From Batillaria attramentaria (lineage: Eukaryota; Mollusca; Gastropoda; Batillariidae): DNA of 64,000 nt. Both the position numbers and the translations under genes were made by a program. Positions 27,433-38,739 of this stretch are shown here, piece by piece. The DNA is taken from the NCBI GenBank assembly GCA_018292915.2, contig JACVVK020000058.1:808501-872500 (forward strand). The letters run 5' to 3'. Within the stretch, counting starts at the first letter, position 1; every line of letters starts with the position of its first letter. The notes under the pieces were generated by a model. The model had not been told where the DNA came from and ran no database searches. It saw only the letters and a program-made list of their open reading frames with translations.

Positions 27433-27564
27433 GTTGTTCTGCCACACGCCTAGAGGGGCTTCAGTGTACACACGCGATTCTACGGTTGCAAATTCTGCAT
27501 GTTAACTGGCTATTACAAGCAGGCGTTGGTTGTGCCCTTCGATCGCACTCATTCACCTGAGGGT

Positions 27565-27573
27565 CTTTTTATA
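27565..27573 (-). promoter_or_regulatory. Candidate TATA box of gene B
   Basis: Minus-strand TATAAAAAG, about 140 nt upstream of the ATG, the same distance as the TATA-like motif of gene C. Confidence 0.4.
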
Positions 27574-27689
27574 ACATTTCAAAATACTTAACTAAGTACG
27601 TTAAAACTAGAGATCTTTATGGACAATTGGCTTGTTGTTTTTTTTTTTTTGTTTTTTTTTTGGGGGGGGGGGGGATGGTAAACTTCGTT

Positions 27690-27760
27690 TTAGATTGTAA
27701 GGCGCCTAGAGCTCGTTCCCCGGGGATAGGCGCGCTATAAATATTATTATTATTATTATA
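27690..27760 (+). mobile_element. Retroposon 3-prime end with (ATT)n tail
   Basis: AAGGCGCCTAGAGCTCG then GCGCGCTATAAAT and ATT repeats, matching the ends of other elements in the window. Its body is not resolved. Confidence 0.45.
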
Positions 27761-27987
27761 GCACTAGTAGTGCCATCGGTCGTGGCTGCAAGTATTGAAC
27801 GAACTGTAAATCAAACATACTGACTGACGTTTTTGTTTGTTTGCTATTTGTCCCTCACTAAACAGAGCAGTGAAAATATCCAAGTTTGACTGGCCAGAGA
27901 AACCTAGGGAGCGTGACATAAACCATACACAACGTGCTTTCTGTTGGAATTGGGGTACACCTACTATTGCCTACAGAAATGAAAATA

Positions 27988-28063
27988 CAGCTCTACCGTC
28001 ATGTAGAAAAGATATGGATGTGATACACGCTGAGGTCTTTTTCTTTACATGACGGTAGAGCTG
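27988..28063. repeat. Hairpin-forming inverted repeat
   Basis: Perfect 18-bp arms CAGCTCTACCGTCATGTA (27988-28005) and its inverse (28046-28063) around a 40-nt loop; pairing continues imperfectly into the loop. Confidence 0.75.
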
Positions 28064-28089
28064 CCTGTTTTGTGTCAAGCACAGTGGAG

Positions 28090-28094
<5 letters not shown>

Positions 28095-28164
<70 letters not shown>
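28095..28164. repeat. (CA)n microsatellite
   Basis: 70-bp CA run preceding copy 2 of the duplicated segment. Confidence 0.96.
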
Positions 28165-28166
<2 letters not shown>

Positions 28167-28363
28167 GTGACTACAAACACTAACAGCACAGCCTATCCAC
28201 CCCATTCAAAAATAGCACTGAAGGCGGATGAAATATAACCTCGTCTCAACGGCTCTTATCAAGCTGACGCTATCCATAAAAGCGTTTTCAGGTTGACATT
28301 TTGCCAGCGACGCAGCTATTTCACATCCTCGTTCCAGTCAGTCAGTGGTGGGCAAGTGTGTAG

Positions 28364-28370
<7 letters not shown>
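28164..28370 (+). repeat. Duplicated segment copy 2 and dispersed module copy 3
   Basis: First 105 bp match 27108-27212. The rest (GCGACGCAGCTATTTCACATCC, TCGTTCCAGTCAGTCAGTGG) matches the modules at 1550 and 14371. Confidence 0.65.

Positions 28371-28439
<69 letters not shown>
28370..28439. repeat. (GT)n microsatellite
   Basis: About 70-bp GT run. Confidence 0.96.
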
Positions 28440-28440
<1 letters not shown>

Positions 28441-28549
28441 AAAGAGGGAGAGGGAGGGAGAGAGACGTTGTACCTTGTCTATCAGTAAACTGACAATACT
28501 GCTGTACAATGTATTCGCCGGTTCGCCGGTTGATCTATTGATTAATTGT

Positions 28550-28690
28550 AATGAGCGGGTGGGTGGGTGGGTGTTTGGGGGTTTAACGTCCTTTTCCACC
28601 ACATACGGATGATACGAAAGACAGGGCAACGATGAAAAAGCCAGCACAAATATTTGGCCCCAGCCGGGATACGAACTTTGTAATGTACAC
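28550..28690 (-). mobile_element. SINE fragment, minus strand
   Basis: Contains the reverse of the SINE body at 30929-31095: GGTTTAACGTCC, CCACCACATACGG, AAAGCCAGCACAAATATTTGG and CAGCCGGGATACGAACT (decayed box B). (GGGT)n lies at the end corresponding to its C-rich tail. Confidence 0.65.
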
Positions 28691-28889
28691 GCATACCTTA
28701 ATGACTGTCGACAATGTATAACAAAGAACTGACAGAGACGGATGGGAGGTACCATCAAAGATACCTTTTACCTTCATCAATTGACGTAAAATACTTTCAG
28801 GGGATTCAGAACGTTAACATGCTCTCCTTGGCGTTCAGTTTTGAGTACAAGGTATATATAATTATTAACACGATAGTTCTTAATGTCTC

Positions 28890-28975
28890 TTTACCTGTAC
28901 TCTAAGCGCTTCGAACTACCTTCCATGTAGATTAAACGCTATATAAATAAATTATTATTATTATTATTATTATTA
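28890..28975 (+). mobile_element. Retroposon 3-prime end with (ATT)n tail
   Basis: AAGCGCTTCGAACTACC, AAACGCTATATAAATAAA, then ATT repeats; same type of terminus as at 27690-27760. Confidence 0.45.
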
Positions 28976-30060
28976 ATGTTAAGGTCTCTGTGAGCGCAGT
29001 AAAAAAAAAAAAAAAAAAAAAAGCACACGAAGCTTAAATGGCTTCCTGGAGACCGAGGTAGGCGGTGTTGGCAAACACGGCAAATAGCGGCCGCAGAGTT
29101 CAGCCTATTCAGTCGAGCACAATGGCAGTGGCCTGAACCTCGAACTTGCTTCAAGTGCTTTTTGTCAGGTGTACTTCCTTGTCGAGCTGTACTATCAATG
29201 CGGCAAGAGTGTCTGTCTGTTATGCATGAAATCCGCCTCTCAATGCGCCTCCACCTCTCCACCCCCCCCCCCCCCCCTCCCCTCAGCCGCCGCCTCGTCT
29301 TTCCCGTGTGTGTATTTGTGTGTGTGTGAAAATACATGTACCTGCTCTGCTCGTTTTGAGGAGGGGACGCAACCGAGCGATATGCGTCCTTCAACGAAGA
29401 GAGCAGTGGTTAATTCCCCACATCGACGCGTACGGCAAAATGGCGGATATTTGAAACACTCAAATTCAGCGCAAATAAACTTAAATTTATCAAAAACTAA
29501 ATTTAGCGCATGCTCTTTTTGTATGGGTATGGTTGAGTATGGTTAGAAACAACAACGGATACCACATGATTCGGGGAAAATGCCAGTTCGCCTAAATTGT
29601 ATTGTGTGTAGCCCCACTGTTTGGTAATGTATTGTTATGTTTTATTGTTGTTGTTGTTGTTGTTTACTTGTATGTTTTAGTTCGAATTGGTTTGGTTTGT
29701 CTTGGTTTCGCGAGTACTTTTCCTTTCTCTCTTACTCCATAATTATGAGGATGTCAAAAACGTTAGATTCACATTGTTTATATATCACTTACACGACAAC
29801 TTTGGGAGCGTGCGACATACAAGCATACTTTGCAGTAAAAACGATCAGTGACCGTGCAGTGCGAAATAAAACGGCATGTCAGTGGCAATCTTATTTATCC
29901 AAGATCAAGCGAAGGGCAACACGGAAGACAAAGAAGAAAACTTGGACATTTTCGTTTGGGATTTCAGTGCCGGAGATATACACAAAGGCAGCCAACGAAA
30001 CAAACTTTTAAAACTGCCATCTCCAGTCAGTTTAGCAAGTGAGCCAACTGGCAAATGTTA
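28976..30060. other. Intergenic, nothing firmly recognised
   Basis: A poly(A) run near 29002 and a C-rich run near 29262. No splice-bounded exon or transposon end found. Confidence 0.4.
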
Positions 30061-30062
30061 GA

Positions 30063-30064
<2 letters not shown>

Positions 30065-30124
<60 letters not shown>
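30065..30124. repeat. (GT)n microsatellite
   Basis: GT run bordering the second-family dispersed repeat (30127-30235). Confidence 0.96.
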
Positions 30125-30125
<1 letters not shown>

Positions 30126-30126
30126 T

Positions 30127-30235
30127 GAAAACACTGCTCGTGACATGATCACCCGGTGCTCATGCAAGAACATGGAGACAACACGCGCCGGGCTTTGCTC
30201 AGTAAAAAACACAGTGGTTATTTCCCTTGGATGGA
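30127..30235 (+). repeat. Dispersed repeat, second family, copy 2
   Basis: AACACTGCTCGTGACATGAT...GTGGTTATTTCCCTTGGATG parallels 15290-15420. Confidence 0.45.
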
Positions 30236-30485
30236 ACAATGAGTAATGACACAGTGCCATGGGACATAACCGGTACTAGTAATGAAATCGGAGTGACGAT
30301 CACCGAACAGATGATCGACCGATCACACAGAGTTGGAAAGAAGGGCGACGATTACTGCAGACCGATCATGTGTAAGTTCACTTCATACAGATAATTATAA
30401 CATTAAGCAGTTATTTTCCGACCGTTCTTGGTGCTCGACAACGTCCCAACCGAAGCAACGTATCCGTCCCTCTCAAGTACACCGG

Positions 30486-30545
30486 ATAATAATAATAATA
30501 ATAATACATGGCTTTTATAGAGCGCCGTTCTCCAGCTTCAAGGAC
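30486..30545 (-). mobile_element. Retroposon 3-prime end with (ATT)n tail, minus strand
   Basis: Minus strand reads ...GGCGCTCTATAAAAGCCATG then ATT repeats; same terminus type as other copies. A GC/CA tract follows (30560-30615). Confidence 0.45.
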
Positions 30546-30564
30546 TCGCTGCGCTGAAATCGCG

Positions 30565-30613
<49 letters not shown>

Positions 30614-30620
<7 letters not shown>

Positions 30621-31189
30621 TTTGATTAACTTTACTCTAGCAAATAAATAGTATTTATACAAAATGAAAACAAAATCTAGCAATAAATTCATTCTGTCTA
30701 AATAAGTATACATAAACAAGCCAACAAGAAGAGGTTTGTAGTTATTCAAAAGCAATAAACATGCATGCACAGCATGAACTATACATCATGCACCAATAGA
30801 GATACGACATGCGAGTGTAAAACAAAAATCATAGATCTCTTTAACAAAAATAAGGTCATGGAGAGGTGCATCCATTTCATCGATGGGATCTCACGGCAGG
30901 GCTCTTTTACCTTCTCTGTACAGGGGAGCCGGGATAGCCCAATGGTAGAGCGTTGGATTTTCAATGCTCGGATCTTGAGTTCGAATCCCGGCTGAGGCCA
31001 AATATTTGTGCCGGTCTTTTTCTCGTTGCCCAGTCTTTCATATCACAAATACGTGGTGAAAGAGGACGTTAACCTCCAAAATACCCTCCCCACCCTCTCT
31101 CTTTGTCTGTGATTTGATATTAAGATTGTTCATTCTCCTCGTATTTCTGCATTTCTTGGCTCCATTCTGTCTTCACTACCCGGTCACTT
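30614..31189 (+). repeat. Duplicated segment carrying a tRNA-derived SINE, copy 2
   Basis: Collinear with 17435-18018. The embedded SINE runs about 30929-31095: box A-like ATAGCCCAATGGTAGAGCG, box B GAGTTCGAATCCCGG, body GTGGTGAAAGAGGACGTTAA, tail CCCTCCCCACCC. The tRNA-like part is better preserved than in copy 1. Confidence 0.72.
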
Positions 31190-32184
31190 ACTTCCCTTGG
31201 CTTGCTTGCCAACCCCAGGGCCTGTGGAGATGGTCGTCTTGTAAGGTCCTGCAGCTGCTGGCCCCTTTGCTCCATCCTTCACAGTCACTCTGCCAGCAGT
31301 AGCGGTTTCGCTTCCAGTGGTGCCCGGGGCTACAGCCGCTGGTTCCAATGATGGTGGCGTAACCAACTGGTTTCCCTGACGCTGGTTCTTGTTTCGGTTG
31401 TTCGGGGTAGCCTAGGTATAGGCGTCCTCAAAACGTGGCACACGGGGTCGTCTGCTCAGTGCTTTTACTCGTGTAGCACGCGATTTGTGAGTTACTGTAT
31501 TAAAGGTTAGTTCATGTATTGCAGTCTCGGTGCGTGCGGAAGGCATCAGCACGTGTAGCACGCGTTTTGTCGCGATAGTTTAGTCATCGTTTCCTGTGGT
31601 CAGTCGCTGCCTGGCCGCCGTGGAGACCACACCTACTAGCTCGTTGCTCGCTTGGTTTTCTTTCAAATCCCCAACCTGACGCACGGGAGTCGACGTTCAC
31701 AGAGACTGGCGGCCAAAGAAATGGCGGGGAACGAGAGAGAATGGGCCGAAAAGTGGGGCCTGACATCAGAGACTCTCAGTCTGTTGTGCGAGGCAGGACT
31801 GGAATCCTGAGCCCGCATGCAAAAGTCGAGATTAGGGATTTTAGCAATGGGTGAGTCTAACCTTGATCTAAATTAGCTCTAGGTTTCTTTTTTCTTTTTT
31901 GTTTAACCAGGGAGCGGGTCCATTCCACCATGGTGCCTAAGCCGTTAGAGAAGGATTTTTTCCACCTTTCTTCGCTTCCTTTCAATTTAATTTTGTGTTT
32001 GTGTTTCTTTTGTCCTAGTCTGGGTTAGGCCTGTAGCCGTGGGTTAATTAAATTAACCTCGAGTTTTACATGCGGGCCCAGAACTGCACTGTCCCTGCTA
32101 ACGCCGTCCATTATTAACGACGAACTCAGTGCCCTCAGCCTCGGGCCTGCTGTTGGGAGAAGCTGTGCGAGACTTCCAGGGCTG

Positions 32185-32300
32185 CAGCGACGACAACCAC
32201 TGCTGTGACGACAACCGCCGCAGCGACGACAACCACCGCTGTGACGACAACCGCCGCAGCGACGAAAACCACCGCCGCGACGACAACCATCACAGCGACA
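32185..32300 (+). repeat. Short tandem repeat GACGACAACCRCCGC
   Basis: About six units of 15-18 bp, variants of GACGACAACCACCGCTGT and GACGACAACCGCCGCAGC, in the presumed 5-prime part of the retrotransposon. Confidence 0.85.
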
Positions 32301-32660
32301 GGCTGCACAACCAGAGCAGCAACATCTTGACGCTCAACGTGGGGCGTCAACGACCGGCGACAACGCCAACATCCTCGACACAATCCGCAAGGCGGCGGCG
32401 ACGGTTCCCGGTCTATTTCCATCACACACCACCGACCACACCACAAATGCGGGTATGTTCACTTTCATGAATCAGCCACCAAGTGATAAAGTGACACGTA
32501 CGAAAGTGAGAGAGGTTAGGGACTTCATTGCTCTGGCACCTGAAAAACCTCAGACTGTCCACATGGGCGGGGTTCAGATTAAAGTGAATGATGGCCGTGT
32601 AGCACACGACTGATAAACTTTCTGTTGCGCAATATTTTGAGGGTGCGCTAAAGATTCTCA

Positions 32661-33194
32661 TTGACACAATTGACAATGAAAATGTCGATATCAGAAGTGA
32701 GACAGCAAGGTGTGTATCTTACAAAAGTAGCAACGTTAGCCCAGGTTTTCGACTGGCCCTCAGTTTTGAACTTTGACACTGCGTTCAGGCGTGATCGCCA
32801 TGCGGCGAACAAAAACTGGGAAACGGACAATAACTATTTGATGCAGGCCTACTTGCGACAGAAGAGCAGTGGGAATGAGGCTAGGACAGCCGCTAGCTTG
32901 AGTGGGAACAGTAGGGCCGGCGACAAAACTGACCCGCGCACAGGAAAACCCATTTGCAAGCGTTTCAATAGCCAGAAAGATTGTGGATTCCATGCCTGCA
33001 GTACTTGCTTTTCCACAAACCACGGGGAGACGAGACATGTGACAAAAAAACGAATAGTCTCCTTCGTGCACAGTTCCCCGTTGCACATGAAACTGCAGAC
33101 TTGGAAAGAAGAGATGTGTGATGACCCAGACAAAGAGTTTATTATTTCTGGCATAACTGAAGGGTTTTCTTTAGTTGATGAGAACAAACTGTGA
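32661..33194 (+). pseudogene. Gag-like / RT N-terminal remnant
   Basis: Open for 177 codons. EVRQQGVYLTKVATLAQVFD and WETDNNYLMQAYLRQ resemble gag proteins of tyrosine-recombinase retroelements. A Cys/His cluster follows (PICKRFNSQKDCGFHACSTC, then His), then a WKEEMCDDPDKEFIISGI stretch like the beginning of their reverse transcriptase. The stop after DENKL is followed by RT sequence in another frame. Confidence 0.55.
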
Positions 33195-33530
33195 AGACAA
33201 AAGTGATGGTTGCAAACTCTGCCGGTACCCGGGCTAACGCTGTTCAAGGGGACAAGGTGATTAAAGAGGACCTAGCCGAAGGTAACTTTCAAAGAAGCAC
33301 CAGCCCCCCAGACATTATTAGTGCCCTGAATGCTGTAGAGAAACCTAATGGAGACATTACACTCATTCTGGGCTGTTCTAGGCAGATTATGAGCTGGGCT
33401 CAACAGTTCAAGTTCAACGTCCCAGCTGTGTATATTCCTGGGCATCTTTAACGTGGTAGCTGATTCCATCTCGAGGCTGCATGTCCCTGGTTATTTTGCT
33501 CGCTTTATATGGGCCCTCCATGTGACTGGA
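33195..33530 (+). pseudogene. Reverse transcriptase / RNase H remnant with internal deletion
   Basis: Motif ALNAVEKPNGDITLILGCSR resembles the conserved early RT block; it jumps directly to AVYIPGHLNVVADSISRL (crossing a 1-nt frameshift), which resembles the end of the RNase H domain. The polymerase active site is deleted. Confidence 0.55.
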
Positions 33531-33589
33531 GTGCCTGGTGTGCGTTCGTATATTTTGCAAAATCACATGTCACCTCAGGCTGTGGTTTT

Positions 33590-34567
33590 CTTGTCTCCTG
33601 AGGCGCAGGAGTGGAACGCCTGGCAGAAGAGCTGGACAGAGAAGTGAAGCAGTTGTTGGCTTACACTTACGCGGTTTCAACACAACGATCGTATGCAACG
33701 CAGTACAGGTCGTATGCCCTCTTTTGCAAGCTGCTCAAGAGAACCTGCCGATTGGGAAATGCTCTCTAGGTACGTGGCCTTCTTGGCTAGATCGAAACGC
33801 CCCTCCACGATCAGACAGTATCTCAATATTGTTCGCATTTCACACCTCCAGGCAGACCTGCCCAATCCTCTTTTAGATAACTTCAAAATGGACAGCTTGT
33901 TAACGGGCATTCGGCGCGTGCGCGGCACCGCTCAATCTTACAAGCTTCCTGTGAGCCCGAATCATCTGTTGATTCTTCGACGACACCTTGATTTGAACAA
34001 CGCGTGTGATTGTCAACAGTGGGCGGCCATCTTGGTCGGTTCTAGGGGGCTCTCGAGAGTGAGCAACTTCACCGATTCGGACAAGTGTGCTAGGCGCCAG
34101 GACATGCAGACGGTGGAGGGTGGCCTTCGAATTTCTATTCATTCATCGAAAATAATTCAGTTTCAGCAAAGACGTCATGTAGTGCATTTCCCTGTCCTGA
34201 AAGACCACCCTCTGTGCCCCGTTTCGGCCCTGGTTACCTTTCCCAGCCGTTCCATGGCGGTGCCAGACGACGCACCTTTGTTCAGTATTGTGCACGGTGG
34301 ACGTGTCGTGCCCTTGTCATCGGAGGCCTTCAGACGTCGCCTGGCTGCAATGTTCTCTGCCTCTGGACTCCCGTGTGATCAGTACAATACAGATAACCTA
34401 CATATGATAGGGGCGGTGCTACGTGGTTGATCTGTGCAGGAGTGCCCCTTGAGGTAGTAAAGAAACTAGGGGACTGGAAAAGTGACTCCATCACACGATA
34501 CATCACCCCGGACAGCGGACAGATTTTTCAAACCTTGTCTTCTGTTAAACTAACTACCATACACAAT
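33590..34567 (+). pseudogene. Tyrosine recombinase remnant
   Basis: Main frame 33693-34430 (245 codons) contains YVAFLARSKRPSTIRQYLN (N-terminal core-binding domain) and a catalytic-domain layout ending before the His-x-x-Arg box. A frameshift near 34420 moves the rest (GATWLICAGVPLEVVKKLGD, then DSITRYI with the likely nucleophile Tyr) into another frame, ending at TAA about 34597. Start is also frame-broken (33600-33770). Confidence 0.6.
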
Positions 34568-34597
34568 ATTTTCCTACATTACTATGGTTTGGGATAA

Positions 34598-35090
34598 CTA
34601 TTAAGACAACAGCACTTGAGTTGCTAGTCGCCTTTTTAATCAAGTGTCTTATTTGTCGTTTATCATTGTGGTTAGTAGCTGATGTATGTGTGTGTATGTG
34701 CGTGCAGCGTGGGGAGTATGTGGCTTTATCTTTTAGTGGCGCATCTGTTGTGGGTGCATGTTTGTGTGGCTGGCGTGCGTGCGCAGTTGGCGGTGCATAT
34801 TTTGTTTTATTTACTTGTAGTTTCACTAATGTTTCTGATCTGCAAGTATGAATAAAATTTGTGAGCTCCGACTGAGTGTGTTGTGTTTTGAAGATATTTA
34901 CAGATTTTGTCTCTGAACTAAACATTTGGCGTCATGCAGCCTCACCATCGTCTGACAGAGGATGGGTGTTCATGTGTTGTGATTTCCCTGTTGCTTTTGT
35001 GACTTCCCTGACTTTATTTTTACAGAAAATCTGGAAGATGCAGGAGGCTGGGGAAACGTGGACTTGAATACCTTGGATGGTACTTACGAA
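34598..35090. other. Downstream flank of the retrotransposon
   Basis: No exon identified. Could include the element 3-prime terminal sequence, which I could not delimit. Confidence 0.35.
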
Positions 35091-35094
35091 AAGA

Positions 35095-35275
35095 TCAAGT
35101 CAAAATACTTTATTTATCCCCGTAGGGAAATTCATGCGGTCGAGCATAAGACACATAAAATAAGTGATATAGCAAACCCTTTGAACCGGTGCTTCTCGCA
35201 GAAACTGGAAAAAAAAGTTTTGCTAAAATCTCTGTTATTCTTAATATTCAAGATATAACAGTGCAGTAGTTCCTG
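35095..35275 (-). mobile_element. LINE/SINE 3-prime-end fragment
   Basis: Minus strand contains AATTTCCCTACGGGGATAAA then TAAAGTATTTTGAC. The hairpin TTCCCTACGGGGA before AATAAAGTA resembles conserved 3-prime ends of L2/CR1-type retroposons. Confidence 0.5.
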
Positions 35276-35326
35276 TAATACATGTAGATCAGTGATTTTA
35301 TCTACAAATGTTATTTGTACGAAATA

Positions 35327-35405
35327 ACCCCCCCCCCCCCCCCCAAAAAAAAAAAAAAAAAAAAAAACAACAAAAAAAAAAAACAAAAAAAACAAAACAA
35401 AAACA
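35327..35405. repeat. Poly(C)-poly(A) tract
   Basis: C run followed by long A-rich run. Confidence 0.95.
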
Positions 35406-35499
35406 AAAAACATTGTGTTAATGAGACTCGTGATCGGTAAAAGTAATGACAGAATGATTTCCAACTCGCTCAACACGTTTTATATGACAACCCCAAATT

Positions 35500-35502
<3 letters not shown>

Positions 35503-35544
<42 letters not shown>
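35503..35544. repeat. (GT)n-(GA)n microsatellite
   Basis: Immediately abuts the 3-prime end of the LINE copy on the minus strand. Confidence 0.95.
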
Positions 35545-36867
35545 CAATGACAATGACAATTTTTTTTCCAGTTAGGCTTTTGGCCCATGACTGAAAGGGG
35601 GGGGGGGGAGGTAGGCAACACAAGAATACAATAAATATATATTACAAAGATCTCTATACAGTGGACAGTATGCACTATACGTGTACATGACATTCACACA
35701 CAATAACACAGATCAGACTTTACATGAACACTACAATACTGAACATTTCGCACATGCCATTGTTTACACAGAGCTCAACACAGTCACACCTGCATAGAAA
35801 TTATATGAACTTGTATTGTTTTGTGATAACCAGAACATACAGTGGTTGACCTAAATCACTGCATATAATATGTGTGTAACACTAGGCTAATATTCCGGCT
35901 CTACGCATTTCCAATGCTTCATAAGCAAAAGAAGCTAGCTGTCGGGTTAGTTTTGGCCTACTATCTGCCATCAGAATGGCAAAACGGAACTTGGATGGCC
36001 TTCGACTGAATTTGCCAGGTATGTACTGTTCACGCAATATCATATATTATATCATATTGTGGACAGACAAGGAGGAAATGTACTTCCGTTTCCTCCTCGT
36101 CACATAATGAGCACTTCATGCACACGTTTCTATCAGCTCTATAACGGAGTTTGTGACACTTTAGATCACTGATTCCCAGTCGGAATTTTATAATAGCATC
36201 TCTGATGCCGATGTGGTTTAAATCAGCTAAGTATGAACTTTGAACAATATCAGTCTTAAACATTTTGTACATAATTATGGAATCTTGTACTACCGTTAAT
36301 CTTGCAGTGCCAATCCTGCTGGAAACAATCTAAAAGTCTCTGTTTAAACACTCTCAGAAACGAACTAGTGTGACCAACCCCTTGAGATTCCCAAACAAAA
36401 CCAAAACCGTATTGAAATAGAGTAACCATGACAAAATGTACCCATGTGACCTTATTTTGTTGATGCAGACTAAGTAACATGTTGTATGATTTGCGTGGAA
36501 GCCGAGTTTCTGGTAATCTAGTAATTCTCAGCCAATAGGAAATACATCTGACATATGCATTAATATACAGAGGGTACCGACCACATTCGGCATAAACCAT
36601 TGCATTTGGAGTTCTTGTAGTTACACCAAGGAACGCAAACATGTGAACCTTTTCAATGATACCAGTACCTGAACTCAGACCCCATATTTCACTGCCATAT
36701 AACAATATCGGTTGAATTTGCATATCAAACATTTAAAAAAATAAGGATGGGGTGCGATCACCAAGATGCCACAGTACCTTTAATATTTCAATAACCCCTC
36801 CACGTGTTTTGGATGCAAGGTCTTCAAGTGCATGTGTAAATGTGGAACGGGTTGACATAAAAATACC

Positions 36868-36903
<36 letters not shown>

Positions 36904-37000
36904 AACAAGCTTTACAAGTTTATAATTGACAGAAATGTTTGAGCGTTGAGCTTTTTGATGATTAATAACAATCTGAGATGAACGTGTACTTTTTTATGAC
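35545..37000 (-). mobile_element. Non-LTR retrotransposon (LINE) 3-prime half, copy 2
   Basis: Minus-strand RT C-terminal region. VNYKLVKLV (about 36905-36935) is separated from LGIFMSTRSTFTHALEDLAS (36733-36870) by a (CT)n microsatellite grown inside the coding sequence. Then MFDMQIQPILLYGSEIWGLS (36673-36732), GRYPLYINAYVRCISYWLRI, and a terminal Cys/His motif with EVHFLLVCPQYD (36030-36110). Closely related in layout to the LINE at 59694-62335. Truncated at the 5-prime end with no endonuclease; frames broken near 36270. Confidence 0.75.
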
Positions 37001-37460
37001 AAATGTGAACTAGAAAAAAACAAACATCGTTTACGAATATTCGATCACAAATTGTACAGATTGCAACAAAAGCACACAAGAAGAAAACAAATTACATACG
37101 TGCGCGACTACAAGCTCAAATTTATAATAAAAAAGAATATGGTACTTGCAAATAAAGGAACAATCAACACCTAACCACACCTCACACACAAAGAGCAAAG
37201 AAAAATCCAAGCAATTACTTTTTTCATCTTGGCCAAATTGCTTTTTGGGCTGAGCATTTAACGGGGTCTTGCTGGCAGGCACATAGAACGGTGGTGCTCT
37301 AGACAGTCAACTATCTTACTGGCAGGCAGGATAAAGTGCTTTAGCTTAAAACTGTTCAGTGACTGCATACCAAAACCAACACCGGTAACCAAAAGTGGGT
37401 ATAAATAGTTGCAAAATCAGGCCCGTAAAGTATCACTTTGCAGGTATATGTATTCGTATA
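37001..37460. other. Intergenic, nothing recognised
   Basis: AT-rich spacer between the LINE fragment and the Tc1/mariner element. Confidence 0.4.
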
Positions 37461-38739
37461 TACACTGCTCAAAAAAAAAGTCAAGGACCACTTGCAAAAA
37501 CATGCACAACTTAGCAAAAAAGTCATTCAAATTTTCTGGAATTTTCATATAAAGTAGCTTGAACACATGGCTTTCACATCCTGAAAATTCACAGAATTTC
37601 GTCCATGGACTATTGAGAAGCCACTGTTTAAAGACGACTGGGTGGCATTTTTAAATTCACATGACGCTCAATGCAAGGGAAGTCACTGACAAAAAGTGTC
37701 AGTATCGAGTGGTGTCTCCTAGACAGGCATTTAATTCAGTGCAGTGACATCGACAGAGCCACCCAGGGTCCTCAGCACACCCTGGAGGGTATGCCCTTCC
37801 ACTCCAGATGCAGCAGCAACACCAGCTGTTACAGATGTCCCTTATAAAGTCTTTTTTTCACAATCATCTCAAGACCTTCATACGGTCGTTGTGAGGTTCA
37901 GACTGAAGCTGGAATTGTCAGTGAACATTTCCTGTCAAACTCTGCTGCATGGTCCACCAACATGAGGTCTTCAACAGGTGAGTCGAGCGGCCGCGTCAGT
38001 CTTCAGTGCACCACAGGGTGGCGGAACTTGAGCTGGACGTCGTGTAAACGGTTCCAAAAGTCTGACTGACTGTGCTGGCGTTGGTGACCACCTAAGCTGC
38101 CTGCTGGAGTGGTTTTCCGTGGTTACTGTTGTTCTCTGAGCTTGGCGGGAAATGACAAAATCTTACCTGTCGTTTTGGACCAATACGGTATGCTGGCTCC
38201 TTGACACTTCCGGTTGCCAGGAAACGCTGTCGTGGCCTAATTATGACTGACTTGGACACAACCAGTCCCCAAGCATCTTCATGGACCGTCACGCCATCGT
38301 GACGCCACACAAACGCTCACCCTTTATCTGCACGATTCACCACTCAGCTGACAGGCAGCATGTTGCCATATTAGAGAACCATGCCACCTTGCAAAAGGAA
38401 ACAAATGAGCAGAAATCAAAGCCAAACATTCATTCTTCCACACCAATGTCATCATTATGTTAAAGACATGCTTTTGCGCGTTTGCAAATGAGTTAATTTT
38501 GATTGAATTTTTGGCATTTTGCTGAATAATTATGCATCCGGCCCGATGTACCGGCCCGATGTACCGGAAGTGGATGTGCAAGATTTTTTTGTTTGTTGTT
38601 GCTTTCACAGCATCATCTGACTTCTTGTTAACACAGCTGCGGAGTTTGGTTCATCTGTATTAACACTTTTTTGTAATATGACCATTTAAAAACAGCATGT
38701 AGAATTGAAGGTGGTCCTTGACTTTTTTTTACCAGTGTA
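37461..38739 (-). mobile_element. Tc1/mariner-like DNA transposon relic
   Basis: Left end TACACTGCTCAAAAAAAAAG followed by TCAAGGACCAC; right end is the near-perfect inverse (GTGGTCCTTGAC to CCAGTGTA). TA dinucleotides at both ends. Total 1279 bp, a usual size for a Tc1-type element. The minus strand at 38092-38310 reads like the transposase DNA-binding region (SKSVIIRPRQRFLATGSV), and near 37910 FTDNSSFSL resembles the catalytic-domain FTDES motif. Stops interrupt it, so it is inactive. Confidence 0.75.

Larger units (their letters stand above)
31400..34567 (+). mobile_element. Tyrosine-recombinase retrotransposon relic (DIRS/Ngaro type)
   Basis: Pieces in order on the plus strand: gag-like region with a Cys/His cluster (about 32660-33030), start of reverse transcriptase (33060-33390), the end of an RNase H-like domain (about 33390-33480), and a tyrosine recombinase (33590-34567). 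Gag, RT, RNase H, recombinase is the order of DIRS/Ngaro-type elements, which integrate by recombinase instead of integrase. The RT core with its YxDD motif is missing and there are several frameshifts and stops, so it is dead. Outer ends were not found; the left limit is a guess. Confidence 0.65.

Noticed and set aside
31184..31366. Gly/Ala/Thr-rich minus-strand frame as a further receptor tail exon
   Set aside because: A donor-like GTAAGT follows, but I found no convincing acceptor or alignment to gene C tail exons.
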